Shown piece by piece: positions 45,891 through 54,000 of a stretch of 64,000 bases of DNA. How positions within the stretch are numbered: position 1 is the stretch's first letter; every line of letters begins with the position of its first letter. A program made the position numbers and the translations under genes. Below the pieces are notes generated by a model that was not told the DNA's origin, ran no database searches, and saw only the letters and a list, made by a program, of their open reading frames with translations. This DNA is from Bacteroides mediterraneensis (GTDB taxonomy: Bacteria; Bacteroidota; Bacteroidia; Bacteroidales; Bacteroidaceae): assembly GCF_016900355.1 (NCBI RefSeq), contig NZ_JACJKA010000008.1, positions 1 to 64,000 of the forward strand, read 5' to 3'.

Positions 45891-47891
45891 ATGACTCCGA
45901 CCCTGATAGATACCGACAACCCCGAATTTCAGAATGCCCTGAAGCTCATCCAGTACACCCGCCAGTCAGTCTTCCTGACTGGAAAAGCGGGTACGGGTAA
46001 GTCTACTTTCCTGAAATACGTCTGCCAGCATACCAAAAAGAAATATGTGGTGCTGGCTCCTACGGGTATTGCGGCGATCAATGCGGGCGGAAGCACCCTG
46101 CACAGCTTCTTCAAACTCCCGTTTCATCCGCTTCTGCCGGACGACCCGAAGTTTCAGGGACGGAAGCTGAAAGATTTCCTGAAATATTCTGCCGACCACC
46201 GGAAACTGATTCAAAACATCGAACTCATCATCATCGACGAGATTTCCATGGTACGGGCCGACATCATCGACTTCATCGACAAGGTGCTGCGTACCTACTC
46301 GCACAACCTGCGCGAACCTTTTGGTGGGAAACAGCTGCTGCTCGTGGGCGACGTGTTCCAGCTGGAACCGGTAGTGAAAAGTGACGAACGGGAGATTCTG
46401 AACCGTTTTTACCCGAACCCGTATTTCTTCTCGGCCAAGGTGTTTCAGGAAATGGAACTGGTATCCATCGAACTGACCAAGGTGTACCGGCAGACCGACA
46501 AAGTATTTGTGAGTGTACTCGACCATATCCGAACCAATACCGCCGGAGCGACCGACCTGCAGCTGCTGAACACCCGTTACCTCCCTACACCTCCCTGTCC
46601 GGAAGAAAACGACCTCTACATCACCCTGGCCACGCGACGGGATAACGTAGACTACATCAACGAAAAGAAACTGGAGGAACTGCCAGGTGAACCGGTTACA
46701 CTCCAAGGAGAAATACACGGGGAATTTCCTGAAAGCAGCCTCCCCACCCTCATGGAACTGGTCATCAAACCGGGCGCACAGGTCATTTTCATCAAAAACG
46801 ATCAGGAAAAACGCTGGGTGAACGGTACCATCGGCACCATCTCGGGCCTCTCAGCCGACGGCACCATCTATGTGGTAACGGAAGACGGCAGTGAGTTCGA
46901 CGTACATAAGGAGAGCTGGAGCAACATCCGCTACCGCTACAATGAAACAGAGAAAAAGATAGAAGAAGAAGAACTGGGTACTTTCACACAGTATCCCATC
47001 CGGCTGGCGTGGGCCATCACTGTACACAAGAGCCAAGGCCTCACCTTTAACCGGGTCATCATCGACTTTACAGGAGGGGTATTTGCCGGTGGACAGGCGT
47101 ATGTAGCCCTAAGCCGCTGCACCTCGCTCGAAGGTATCCAGCTGAAGCGACGCATCTCACTTGCCGATGTGTTTGTCCGTCCGGAGATTGTCAGCTTTGC
47201 CCAGCGTTTTAACGACAACCGGACGTTTGAACGGGCCATGAAACAGGCACAGGCCGACATCCAGTACGTGGCAGCCGTAAAAGCCTTCGACCAAGGTCAT
47301 TTTGATGAGTTTCTGGAAGCCTTCTTCAAGGCTATCCACAGCCGGTATGACATTGAAAAACCGTTGATACAACGGTTTATCCGCCGGAAACTGGGGCTTA
47401 TCAACCGTCTCAAGGAGGAAAACCGGCTGCTCAAGGAGCAAATGCAGCAACAACGGCAGAACTTACAGAAATATGCCCGCGAATACTACCTGATGGGCAA
47501 CGAATGTATCACCAAGGCGCACGACCCACGGGCGGCACAGGCCAACTACGACAAAGCACTGGAACTATATCCGGAATATGTGGATGCCTGGGTACGCAAG
47601 GGAGTGACCTTCTTCGACGAGAACCGGATGGAAGAAGCGGAAGAATGCCTGAACCGGGCCGTACAGCTTCGTCCACAGGACTTCAAGGCGGTGTACAATC
47701 GGGGCAAGCTCCGGCTGCTGACCGGAAAAACGGAAGAAGCCCTGACCGACCTGGATAAGGCGACCAGCTTGAAACCTGAGCATGCGGGAGCGCATGAATA
47801 TTTTGCGGAGGCACTCGAAAAAAGCGGAAAGGAAATAGAAGCGGCCATCCATTATCGAATTGCACAAGAACTACGGAAGAAAAAGAAATAA
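45891..47891 (+). CDS. Pif1/RecD-like DNA helicase with C-terminal TPR repeats
   Basis: A 666-residue superfamily 1B helicase. Walker A GKAGTGKS is at residues 31-38, then APTGIAAINAGGSTLHSFF (Pif1 motif Ia region), Walker B IIIDEISMVRADIIDF, and TVHKSQGLTFNRVIIDF with AYVALSRCTSLEGIQL near residues 375-420. A charged coiled segment (about 500-530) precedes two or three TPR repeats (about 535-650, with NYDKALELYPEYVDAWVRKG). The helicase likely acts 5'-3'. The TPR tail implies a protein partner that is not identified here. Confidence 0.9.
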   Translation: MTPTLIDTDNPEFQNALKLIQYTRQSVFLTGKAGTGKSTFLKYVCQHTKKKYVVLAPTGIAAINAGGSTLHSFFKLPFHPLLPDDPKFQGRKLKDFLKYSADHRKLIQNIELIIIDEISMVRADIIDFIDKVLRTYSHNLREPFGGKQLLLVGDVFQLEPVVKSDEREILNRFYPNPYFFSAKVFQEMELVSIELTKVYRQTDKVFVSVLDHIRTNTAGATDLQLLNTRYLPTPPCPEENDLYITLATRRDNVDYINEKKLEELPGEPVTLQGEIHGEFPESSLPTLMELVIKPGAQVIFIKNDQEKRWVNGTIGTISGLSADGTIYVVTEDGSEFDVHKESWSNIRYRYNETEKKIEEEELGTFTQYPIRLAWAITVHKSQGLTFNRVIIDFTGGVFAGGQAYVALSRCTSLEGIQLKRRISLADVFVRPEIVSFAQRFNDNRTFERAMKQAQADIQYVAAVKAFDQGHFDEFLEAFFKAIHSRYDIEKPLIQRFIRRKLGLINRLKEENRLLKEQMQQQRQNLQKYAREYYLMGNECITKAHDPRAAQANYDKALELYPEYVDAWVRKGVTFFDENRMEEAEECLNRAVQLRPQDFKAVYNRGKLRLLTGKTEEALTDLDKATSLKPEHAGAHEYFAEALEKSGKEIEAAIHYRIAQELRKKKK

Positions 47892-47897
47892 TTTTCT

Positions 47898-47905
47898 TAT
47901 TTTTG
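47898..47905 (+). promoter_or_regulatory. -7 box of the YrdC promoter
   Basis: TATTTTTG matches TAnnTTTG, 36 nt before the yrdC-family ATG. Confidence 0.5.
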
Positions 47906-47941
47906 CGATTCACGAGGTCTCATCATTCGTGAATAAACGTC

Positions 47942-48553
47942 ATGATACTGAAATTATATCCCAAAAACAACCGACCGGAAGACTTGCAACGCGTAGTCGA
48001 TCTGCTGAACGACGGCGGTATTCTTATCTACCCTACCGATACAGTGTATGCCATGGGGTGTCACGCCCTGAAAGAACGGCCTATCGAACGTATCTGCAAG
48101 CTGAAAAATATCGACCCGCGCAAGCACAACCTGTCCATCATCTGCTACGACCTGAGCAACATCAGCGAATATGCACAGGTGAGCAATGCTACTTTCAAGC
48201 TGATGAAACGTAACTTGCCCGGTCCGTTCACCTTTATTCTGAATGCCAACAGCCGGCTGCCCAAGATTTTCCGCAACCGAAAGGAAGTGGGTATCCGTGT
48301 GCCCGACCATCCTATCATTCGGGAAATCTGCCGTCTGCTCGACGCCCCGATTCTGACCACTACCCTCCCGCTGGAGAAGGGAGAAGACATCGAATACATC
48401 ACCGACCCGGAACTGATTGACGAAAAATTCGGCAGTGTGACCGACCTGATTATTGACGGAGGTACAGGCGGTATTGAACCTTCTACCGTGATAAATTGTT
48501 GTGAAGATGTACCTGAAATTGTCAGAGAGGGAAAAGGTATATTAAAGGAATAA
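47942..48553 (+). CDS. L-threonylcarbamoyladenylate synthase, Sua5/YrdC/YciO family
   Basis: Makes threonylcarbamoyl-AMP for the t6A modification of ANN-decoding tRNAs. The 203 residues hold a single YrdC domain: GGILIYPTDTVYAMGCHAL, the basic RICKLKNIDPRKHNLS segment, and LPGPFTFILNANSRLPKIF. STVINC near the C-terminus closes the nucleotide site. With no Sua5 C-terminal domain it is YrdC- or YciO-like, and YciO paralogues with weaker activity cannot be excluded. The MscS gene follows 31 nt later. Confidence 0.88.
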   Translation: MILKLYPKNNRPEDLQRVVDLLNDGGILIYPTDTVYAMGCHALKERPIERICKLKNIDPRKHNLSIICYDLSNISEYAQVSNATFKLMKRNLPGPFTFILNANSRLPKIFRNRKEVGIRVPDHPIIREICRLLDAPILTTTLPLEKGEDIEYITDPELIDEKFGSVTDLIIDGGTGGIEPSTVINCCEDVPEIVREGKGILKE

Positions 48554-48584
48554 ATAACTGTATTATTTAACTAATCATCAAAAC

Positions 48585-49451
48585 ATGTTACTTACATTAT
48601 TACAAGCAACTGCACAGGCAGAAAAAGCAGTCTCCAAAATCAATGTGGAACAAATTCTGGACAGACTGCTCAACTGGGGGATTGAAGTAGGAAAAGACAT
48701 TTTGGCGGCTATCATCATCTACATCGTAGGCCGCTTCATCATCAAGCAAATCGGACGGCTGGTCAGCAAAATTTTGGAAAAGAGAAAACTGGAAATCAGT
48801 GTGCAGACCTTCCTGAAAAGCTTGCTCAACATCTTACTGAATTTGATTCTGGCATTCGCCATCGTGAGCAAACTGGGAGTAGAAACCACGAGCTTCGCCG
48901 CCATCCTGGCCTCTGCCGGTGTGGCAATCGGTATGGCCCTGTCAGGAAATCTGTCCAACTTTGCGGGGGGACTGATTATCTTGGTATTCAAACCGTTCAA
49001 AGTGGGCGACTACATTGACGGACAGAATGCCAGCGGAACAGTCAAGGAAATCCAGATTTTCCATACCATCCTAGCCACCGTAGACAACCGCATCATTTAT
49101 GTGCCTAACGGCTCATTGAGCAGCAATGCCATCACCAACTACAGCAAACAGGAGATGCGCCGTGCGGAATGGGTGTTCGGCGTAGAATATGGAGAAGACT
49201 TTGAAAAAGTGAAAGCCGTATTGGAACGCATCATTGCAGCAGATACCCGTATCCTGACCACTCCTGCTCCCTTCATCGGACTGGGCGCCTTGTCGGCCAG
49301 CAGCGTGGATATCAAAGTACGTGTATGGACCAAGACCGAAAACTATTGGGATGTGTATTTTGACATGAACAAAATCGTGTACGACACCTTCAACAAGGAA
49401 GGCATCGGATTCCCGTTCCCGCAGCTGACGGTACACCAAGCAAAAGACTGA
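48585..49451 (+). CDS. small-conductance mechanosensitive channel, MscS family
   Basis: A 288-residue inner-membrane channel that opens on membrane tension to release solutes in osmotic downshock. Three membrane helices are seen: GKDILAAIIIYIVGRFII, SLLNILLNLILAFAIVS, and the pore helix SFAAILASAGVAIGMALSG with its Ala/Gly pattern. The beta domain signature GGLIILVFKPFKVGDYI follows, then the alpha/beta C-terminal domain. It is close to YrdC and may share its promoter. Confidence 0.94.
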   Translation: MLLTLLQATAQAEKAVSKINVEQILDRLLNWGIEVGKDILAAIIIYIVGRFIIKQIGRLVSKILEKRKLEISVQTFLKSLLNILLNLILAFAIVSKLGVETTSFAAILASAGVAIGMALSGNLSNFAGGLIILVFKPFKVGDYIDGQNASGTVKEIQIFHTILATVDNRIIYVPNGSLSSNAITNYSKQEMRRAEWVFGVEYGEDFEKVKAVLERIIAADTRILTTPAPFIGLGALSASSVDIKVRVWTKTENYWDVYFDMNKIVYDTFNKEGIGFPFPQLTVHQAKD

Positions 49452-49475
49452 TTTCAGAACAAATCTCACTGCATA

Positions 49476-49519
49476 AAAAAATCTTCCACCGAAGGCATCA
49501 CCTCAGTGGAAGATTTTTT
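49476..49519. terminator. bidirectional terminator between mscS and the flavodiiron gene
   Basis: Arms AAAAAATCTTCCAC (49476-49489) and GTGGAAGATTTTTT (49506-49519), A/T-run on both sides, between convergent genes. Confidence 0.9.
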
Positions 49520-49551
49520 ATATCCTATTTCTAAAAGGAAATTTGTTTTTC

Positions 49552-50742
49552 TTATTTGCGGTCAGCTTTCAGACGGTCGGCCATAGCTTTAGCCAGTTCC
49601 TTAGCCTGTGCATAGTTGTCCGCCTTCATGCTCTGCTTCATTTCAATCGGATTACCTACCACTTCGAATTTCAGTTTCTCAGTGAATTCCCCCAGTTTCT
49701 TCACCGCTGCACTGGCCCAAGTGAATGAACCGAAGTAACCGAACAGACGGTTCTTCATTTCACGGGCAGCCACCTTATTCAGCAAGGACTCCATTTCAGG
49801 ATACAACTGCATGTTGTAAGTCGTGCAACCTGCAATCAGAGCTTTGTATTTAAAGATATCAGCCAGGATATAAGAATGAGGCGTATGAGATACATTGTGC
49901 AGCACAATATTCTTGATGCCCTGTGCACTCAGTTCTTCCGCAATGGCTTCCGCCAATTCTTCTGTGTTGCCATACATCGTACCATAAGCAATCACCACGC
50001 CTTCTTCACCTTCATAGCGGCTCATCTTGTCGTACATGTCCACTACCTTCGGAATGTATTCTTCCCATACCGGTCCGTGAGTCGGGCAAATCATCTTGAT
50101 AGGCAGACCACCGCATTTCTGCAAAGCTTTCTGTACCGGATTACCAAATTTACCAACAATGTTGGCATAGTAACGGCGCATTTCGTTCCAATAGATATCA
50201 GTATTGATGTTACGGTCGATGCAACCTCCGTTCAAGGCTCCGAAGCATCCGAACGCGTCACCTGAGAACAAGATTCCATCCGTTTCATCGAATGTCACCA
50301 TGGTTTCCGGCCAGTGAACCATCGGCACCAGATAGAAACGCAGGTTGTGATGTCCGAGTTTCAGGAAATCTCCCTCGCCTACTACGTAACGCTCACCTGT
50401 CACGCCATAGTATCCTTCTACCATGTCGAAAGTCTTCTTGTTTCCTACCAGCACAATTTCAGGATAATATTTCTTAATCAATGCAATAGAGCCTGAGTGG
50501 TCTGGTTCCATGTGGTTGATAATCAAATAATCAATCTTACGGTTGCCGATAACACTGCGGATTTTCTTGATATACACTTCGAAAAAAGCGACATCCACCG
50601 TATCCACCAGTGCCACCATATCGTCATCTGCAATCAGATAAGAGTTATAAGATACGCCATAAGGAAGTGGCCACAAATTCTCAAACAATGCTTTTGTGCG
50701 GTCGTTCACACCGACATAATGCACTTTACCTTTAATTTCCAT
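49552..50742 (-). CDS. FprA-family flavodiiron protein (A-type flavoprotein)
   Basis: A 396-residue oxygen or nitric-oxide reductase. The N-terminal beta-lactamase-like domain has the diiron motif HMEPDH at residues 77-82 and further ligands in FSGDAFGCFG. The C-terminal flavodoxin domain (from about residue 255) begins VVIAYGTMYGNTEELAEAI, the FMN phosphate loop. Such proteins scavenge O2 or NO in anaerobes by reducing them with electrons from rubredoxin or similar. It is second in an operon with a radical-SAM gene. Confidence 0.94.
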   Translation of the reverse strand: MEIKGKVHYVGVNDRTKALFENLWPLPYGVSYNSYLIADDDMVALVDTVDVAFFEVYIKKIRSVIGNRKIDYLIINHMEPDHSGSIALIKKYYPEIVLVGNKKTFDMVEGYYGVTGERYVVGEGDFLKLGHHNLRFYLVPMVHWPETMVTFDETDGILFSGDAFGCFGALNGGCIDRNINTDIYWNEMRRYYANIVGKFGNPVQKALQKCGGLPIKMICPTHGPVWEEYIPKVVDMYDKMSRYEGEEGVVIAYGTMYGNTEELAEAIAEELSAQGIKNIVLHNVSHTPHSYILADIFKYKALIAGCTTYNMQLYPEMESLLNKVAAREMKNRLFGYFGSFTWASAAVKKLGEFTEKLKFEVVGNPIEMKQSMKADNYAQAKELAKAMADRLKADRK

Positions 50743-50774
50743 TGATATCCTATTAATTAAAAATACTATATTGT

Positions 50775-51710
50775 TTATTCTTTTTCCTTATTATAAAACT
50801 TACCCTGCCAGGTATCTCTTTCTTGCAGACGACGCTTCATACGGACCGCAAACTCGTAGTTCTTGATTCCCCAGTCGGGGGCTATCAACAACTCTTTGGG
50901 CGACTGTGACACGAAACGTTCCAGCACCAGATCAGGACGTACACGTTCCAGATAATCAATCACCAGGTCAATATACTCATCCACTTCGTACAAATGGAAG
51001 TCCTCGGGATGCTGTTCGTACTCACGAGCCATACGCGTACCGCGAACCAACTGCAACTGATGCATCTTCAACGTGGTCAGAGGCAAGTCCGACACTTGAG
51101 CAGCCTGCCGGATAATGGCCTCATGGTCTTCTCCCGGTAGTCCTAAAATGACATGACCTCCCACACGTATTCCTCTTTCTGCCGTACGCTTCACGGCATC
51201 TGCCGTACATTCAAACGTATGCCCACGGTTAATCCGTTGCAAGGTATGATTGTCCGTACTCTCAATGCCATACTCTACCAGCAGGAAAGTCCGTCGGTTC
51301 AACTCCTCCAAATAATCCAACAGTTCCTCGGGCATGCAGTCGGGACGCGTACCGATTACCAGTCCTACAACTCCTTCCACCCGAAGGGCATCCTCGTATA
51401 TCTGACGCAATTTCTCCAGTTCCGCATAGGTATTGGTATAAGCCTGAAAATAAGCAAGGTATCTCATCTCCGGATACTTCCGTGCAAAAAAGGCCTTTCC
51501 TTCTTCCAGCTGCTCCGTTACCGACTTGTCCGTCCGGCAATAGGCAGGATTAAACGTCTGATTATTGCAATAGGTACATCCTCCATATCCTTTTACTCCA
51601 TCCCTGTTCGGACAGGTAAATCCCACATTCAGGGAAATCTTCTGCACCTTGAATGGGAAATGAAGCGCCAGAAACTTGGCAAAATCATTGTATCGTGTAC
51701 GTTCTTCCAT
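50775..51710 (-). CDS. TIGR01212-type radical SAM protein, YhcC-like
   Basis: A 311-residue radical-SAM enzyme starting at MEERTRYNDFAKFL. The cluster-binding cysteines are in FTCPNRDGVKGYGGCTYCNN, the spacing typical of this family rather than the plain CxxxCxxC. GTRPDCMPEELLDYL and HVILGLPGEDHEAI match the family's later motifs. Its reaction is unknown. The flavodiiron gene follows 32 nt downstream. An alternative start at 51761 would add 17 residues upstream of the conserved start and overlap the promoter. Confidence 0.9.
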   Translation of the reverse strand: MEERTRYNDFAKFLALHFPFKVQKISLNVGFTCPNRDGVKGYGGCTYCNNQTFNPAYCRTDKSVTEQLEEGKAFFARKYPEMRYLAYFQAYTNTYAELEKLRQIYEDALRVEGVVGLVIGTRPDCMPEELLDYLEELNRRTFLLVEYGIESTDNHTLQRINRGHTFECTADAVKRTAERGIRVGGHVILGLPGEDHEAIIRQAAQVSDLPLTTLKMHQLQLVRGTRMAREYEQHPEDFHLYEVDEYIDLVIDYLERVRPDLVLERFVSQSPKELLIAPDWGIKNYEFAVRMKRRLQERDTWQGKFYNKEKE

Positions 51711-51729
51711 GATTTTACAAATTCGGGGA

Positions 51730-51737
51730 CAAAGATA
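51730..51737 (-). promoter_or_regulatory. -7 box of the radical-SAM operon promoter
   Basis: TATCTTTG on the minus strand, exact match, 19 nt before the preferred ATG. Confidence 0.6.
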
Positions 51738-51811
51738 ATGCTTTTCAGCCACTTTTCCCACAATTCATAAATACAAGAAATACAAAAACCTCCCTACCAC
51801 GGATAAAACGC

Positions 51812-51847
51812 AAAAAAGGCTGTCACAGCTTTACCTGCAACAGCCTT
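51812..51847 (-). terminator. terminator of the ompA gene
   Basis: Arms AAGGCTGT and ACAGCCTT plus a T6 tract on the minus strand, 29 nt past the stop codon. Confidence 0.85.
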
Positions 51848-51876
51848 CAGACTACATTATTTCAATTTAAAAAGAA

Positions 51877-53019
51877 TTATTCCGCTTCATTCAATGTCGC
51901 AATACTTACACGGTTCCAGTCCGGTTCAGAGAACATATCACCTACTCCCTGACCTTCAGCAGTGATACGTGAAGCACTGATTTTGTACTTACTGATCAGC
52001 ATGTTCTTCACTGCATCTGCACGCTGCTGAGCCACACGGGCATTGACTTCTGCACTACCTTCCGGAGAAGCATATCCCTTGATAGATACGGTGCTCTTCG
52101 GGTTGTTCTTCATATAAGTAGCAATACGTTCTACATTCGGAATCTGGTCTGCGCTGATGGCAGTCTTTCCCTGACGGAAAGTAATCACTGATTCCAATGA
52201 CTTGGAATGGGTGTTCTGAACGATTGTTTCAACCTGCTTAGGTGCATTCTTCAAATCGGTCAGTTCTTTTGCCAGACGGGCATTCTCAGCTTCTTTCGCA
52301 TTCAAAGCTTCCTCCTTACGGGCATTTTCCGCACGCAACGCATTGATAGATTCATTCAACGCATCAACTTCTGCCTGATTATAAGGTTTCTGGATAGTCA
52401 TGTAATGCTTGCCGTTGCTGCTAGCAAAATGGTAAGTCACACCTGCCAAGATTTCAATCTTCGACTTGTTGACATTCAGCAATTGTGCACGGTTACCATC
52501 CATTCTATAAACAATAGCCGGACGAACATTTACAGTCCATGCCTTTTGCTCACCCAAATTGAAGTTCAAGCTTGCACCGAAACGGCTTACCATATAAGAA
52601 CGGTCATATCCATAACCCGAGTTCATGAAGTCATGTCCCCAGCCAAATCCGGCAATACCTTCCACTTCAAACAATCTCGGCTCACCGTTATATCCGAAGA
52701 ACAGATTATTCAAGTTGATTTTACCCAATGCTCCCAAATTCAAATCATCGAAAGCCGTTCTACTCATTGAGGTATTGATACCCGTCAATCCTTCAAAAGA
52801 TACAGCCAGAACCGGAGTAATCTGCTTACCCAGTTCAATACCTGTTTCCGCACGCATGTTACGCCAGAAAGCGGAATGAGCAGCAGGAGTTGTGACTCCA
52901 CCTTTCACGCCCACATACCAATTGTCAAGAAAACGAGTTCCCTCGTACGCCTTTTGTGCATTTGCAGAAAGGCCCGTTACAGCCAAAGCTGCAGCTACTA
53001 AAATTGTTACCTTTTTCAT
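51877..53019 (-). CDS. OmpA-family outer-membrane protein
   Basis: A 380-residue envelope protein starting MKKVTILVAAALAVTG with a signal peptide cut after ANAQ. About 190 residues of beta-barrel-like sequence follow, then a coiled coil (about 205-265, LNESINALRAENARKEEAL) and a C-terminal OmpA peptidoglycan-binding domain (SIKGYASPEGSAEVNARVAQ). This matches the abundant Bacteroides OmpA-like porins that anchor the outer membrane to peptidoglycan. A longer start four residues upstream is possible. Confidence 0.93.
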   Translation of the reverse strand: MKKVTILVAAALAVTGLSANAQKAYEGTRFLDNWYVGVKGGVTTPAAHSAFWRNMRAETGIELGKQITPVLAVSFEGLTGINTSMSRTAFDDLNLGALGKINLNNLFFGYNGEPRLFEVEGIAGFGWGHDFMNSGYGYDRSYMVSRFGASLNFNLGEQKAWTVNVRPAIVYRMDGNRAQLLNVNKSKIEILAGVTYHFASSNGKHYMTIQKPYNQAEVDALNESINALRAENARKEEALNAKEAENARLAKELTDLKNAPKQVETIVQNTHSKSLESVITFRQGKTAISADQIPNVERIATYMKNNPKSTVSIKGYASPEGSAEVNARVAQQRADAVKNMLISKYKISASRITAEGQGVGDMFSEPDWNRVSIATLNEAE

Positions 53020-53183
53020 TTTTTCATTCAAACTTTAATTAATCACATTTTTCAATCTCGATGTTTTAATAACTAGAATGTACTTTCAATTGTTTGCGAA
53101 ATAAATATTATTAACATTTAAAGAGTACCTCAATAAAAGGTTACCATATATTCCCCTCTACAAATATAAAAAAGTAAAAAACA

Positions 53184-53217
53184 AAAAAGGTGTCCTGATA
53201 ACTCAGAACACCTTTTT
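53184..53217 (-). terminator. terminator of the tRNA-Gln pair
   Basis: Arms AAAAAGGTGTcCTGA and TCAGaACACCTTTTT with a 4-nt loop, immediately after the downstream tRNA on the minus strand. Confidence 0.88.
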
Positions 53218-53218
53218 G

Positions 53219-53289
53219 TTGGGCTACTCGGATTCGAACCAAGAAAAACAGGACCAGAATCTGTTGTGTTACCATTACACCATAGCCCA
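53219..53289 (-). tRNA. tRNA-Gln (anticodon CUG), downstream copy
   Basis: Cloverleaf on the minus strand: acceptor TGGGCTA/TAGCCCA, D arm GTGT-AATGGTA-ACAC, anticodon loop TTCTGGT with anticodon CTG (decodes CAG), T arm CTTGG-TTCGAAT-CCGAG. Base pair 31-39 is an A/C mismatch. The discriminator is A and CCA is not encoded. The 70-nt body is identical to the copy at 53333-53402. Confidence 0.93.
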
Positions 53290-53331
53290 ATAGTGCTTTG
53301 TCTCCTCCGTGGAAACGCGGCAAAAAAGAAG

Positions 53332-53402
53332 TTGGGCTACTCGGATTCGAACCAAGAAAAACAGGACCAGAATCTGTTGTGTTACCATTACACCATAGCC
53401 CA
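53332..53402 (-). tRNA. tRNA-Gln (anticodon CUG), upstream copy
   Basis: Same 70-nt sequence and fold as the downstream copy, 42 nt away, anticodon CTG, CCA not encoded. The pair is transcribed leftward from a promoter with a TACCTTTG -7 box at 53443-53450. Confidence 0.93.
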
Positions 53403-53442
53403 AAATCGAAAGAACGATTGTCATCCTTTTTGTTTGACGGTG

Positions 53443-53450
53443 CAAAGGTA
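53443..53450 (-). promoter_or_regulatory. -7 box of the tRNA-Gln promoter
   Basis: TACCTTTG on the minus strand, with a -33-like TTTG 18 nt further upstream, 41 nt before the first tRNA. Confidence 0.65.
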
Positions 53451-53564
53451 CAACATTTTTGGAACATACAAAGCATTCGGGCATTTTTTTCTTCTCAAAA
53501 ACATATTTTTCTTCTTTTTTCAGCTTCTTTCAGGCAAAAATTTTCTGATATACGGAAAAGCAAG

Positions 53565-53572
53565 TATATTTG
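53565..53572 (+). promoter_or_regulatory. -7 box of the rsfS-ftsH-cdsA promoter
   Basis: TATATTTG, consensus match, 53 nt before the rsfS ATG. Confidence 0.55.
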
Positions 53573-53625
53573 CCCTACTTATTATATAAAGAACTTTATT
53601 TGTAAATATAGGAAGATTCAAAAGA

Positions 53626-53985
53626 ATGAACGAAACAACAAATTTAATAGAAAAAATCACTGAAGGGATTCAAGAAAAAAAAGGAAAACAGATTGTCATT
53701 GTCAATTTAACTGAAATAGAAGATACCATCTGTAAATATTTTGTCATTTGTCAAGGAAATTCACCAAGCCAGGTTTTGTCTATCGTAGACTCTATCAAAG
53801 AGCATGTGAGAAAAGAAACCGGAATCAAAGCATATGGCATAGACGGACAGCGAAATGCCCAATGGGTAGCAATGGATTACAGTGATGTCATTGTACATGT
53901 ATTCCTACCGGAAGTACGGAATTTTTATAATCTGGAACACTTGTGGGCAGATGCCAAATTAACGCGTGTACCAGATTTAGACTAA
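53626..53985 (+). CDS. rsfS: ribosome silencing factor RsfS
   Basis: A 119-residue protein that binds L14 on the large ribosomal subunit and blocks subunit joining when nutrients are scarce. DTICKYFVICQGNSPSQVLSI, the IKAYGIDGQRNAQWVAMDYSDVIVHVF core and the closing YNLEHLWADAKL are family signatures. First in an operon with ftsH and cdsA. Confidence 0.96.
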   Translation: MNETTNLIEKITEGIQEKKGKQIVIVNLTEIEDTICKYFVICQGNSPSQVLSIVDSIKEHVRKETGIKAYGIDGQRNAQWVAMDYSDVIVHVFLPEVRNFYNLEHLWADAKLTRVPDLD

Positions 53986-54000
53986 TAAAACAAGAAAATT

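Noticed and set aside
53141-53476. 111-codon minus-strand frame across the tRNAs
   Set aside because: It translates through two tRNA genes and repeats the same peptide twice because the tRNAs are identical.
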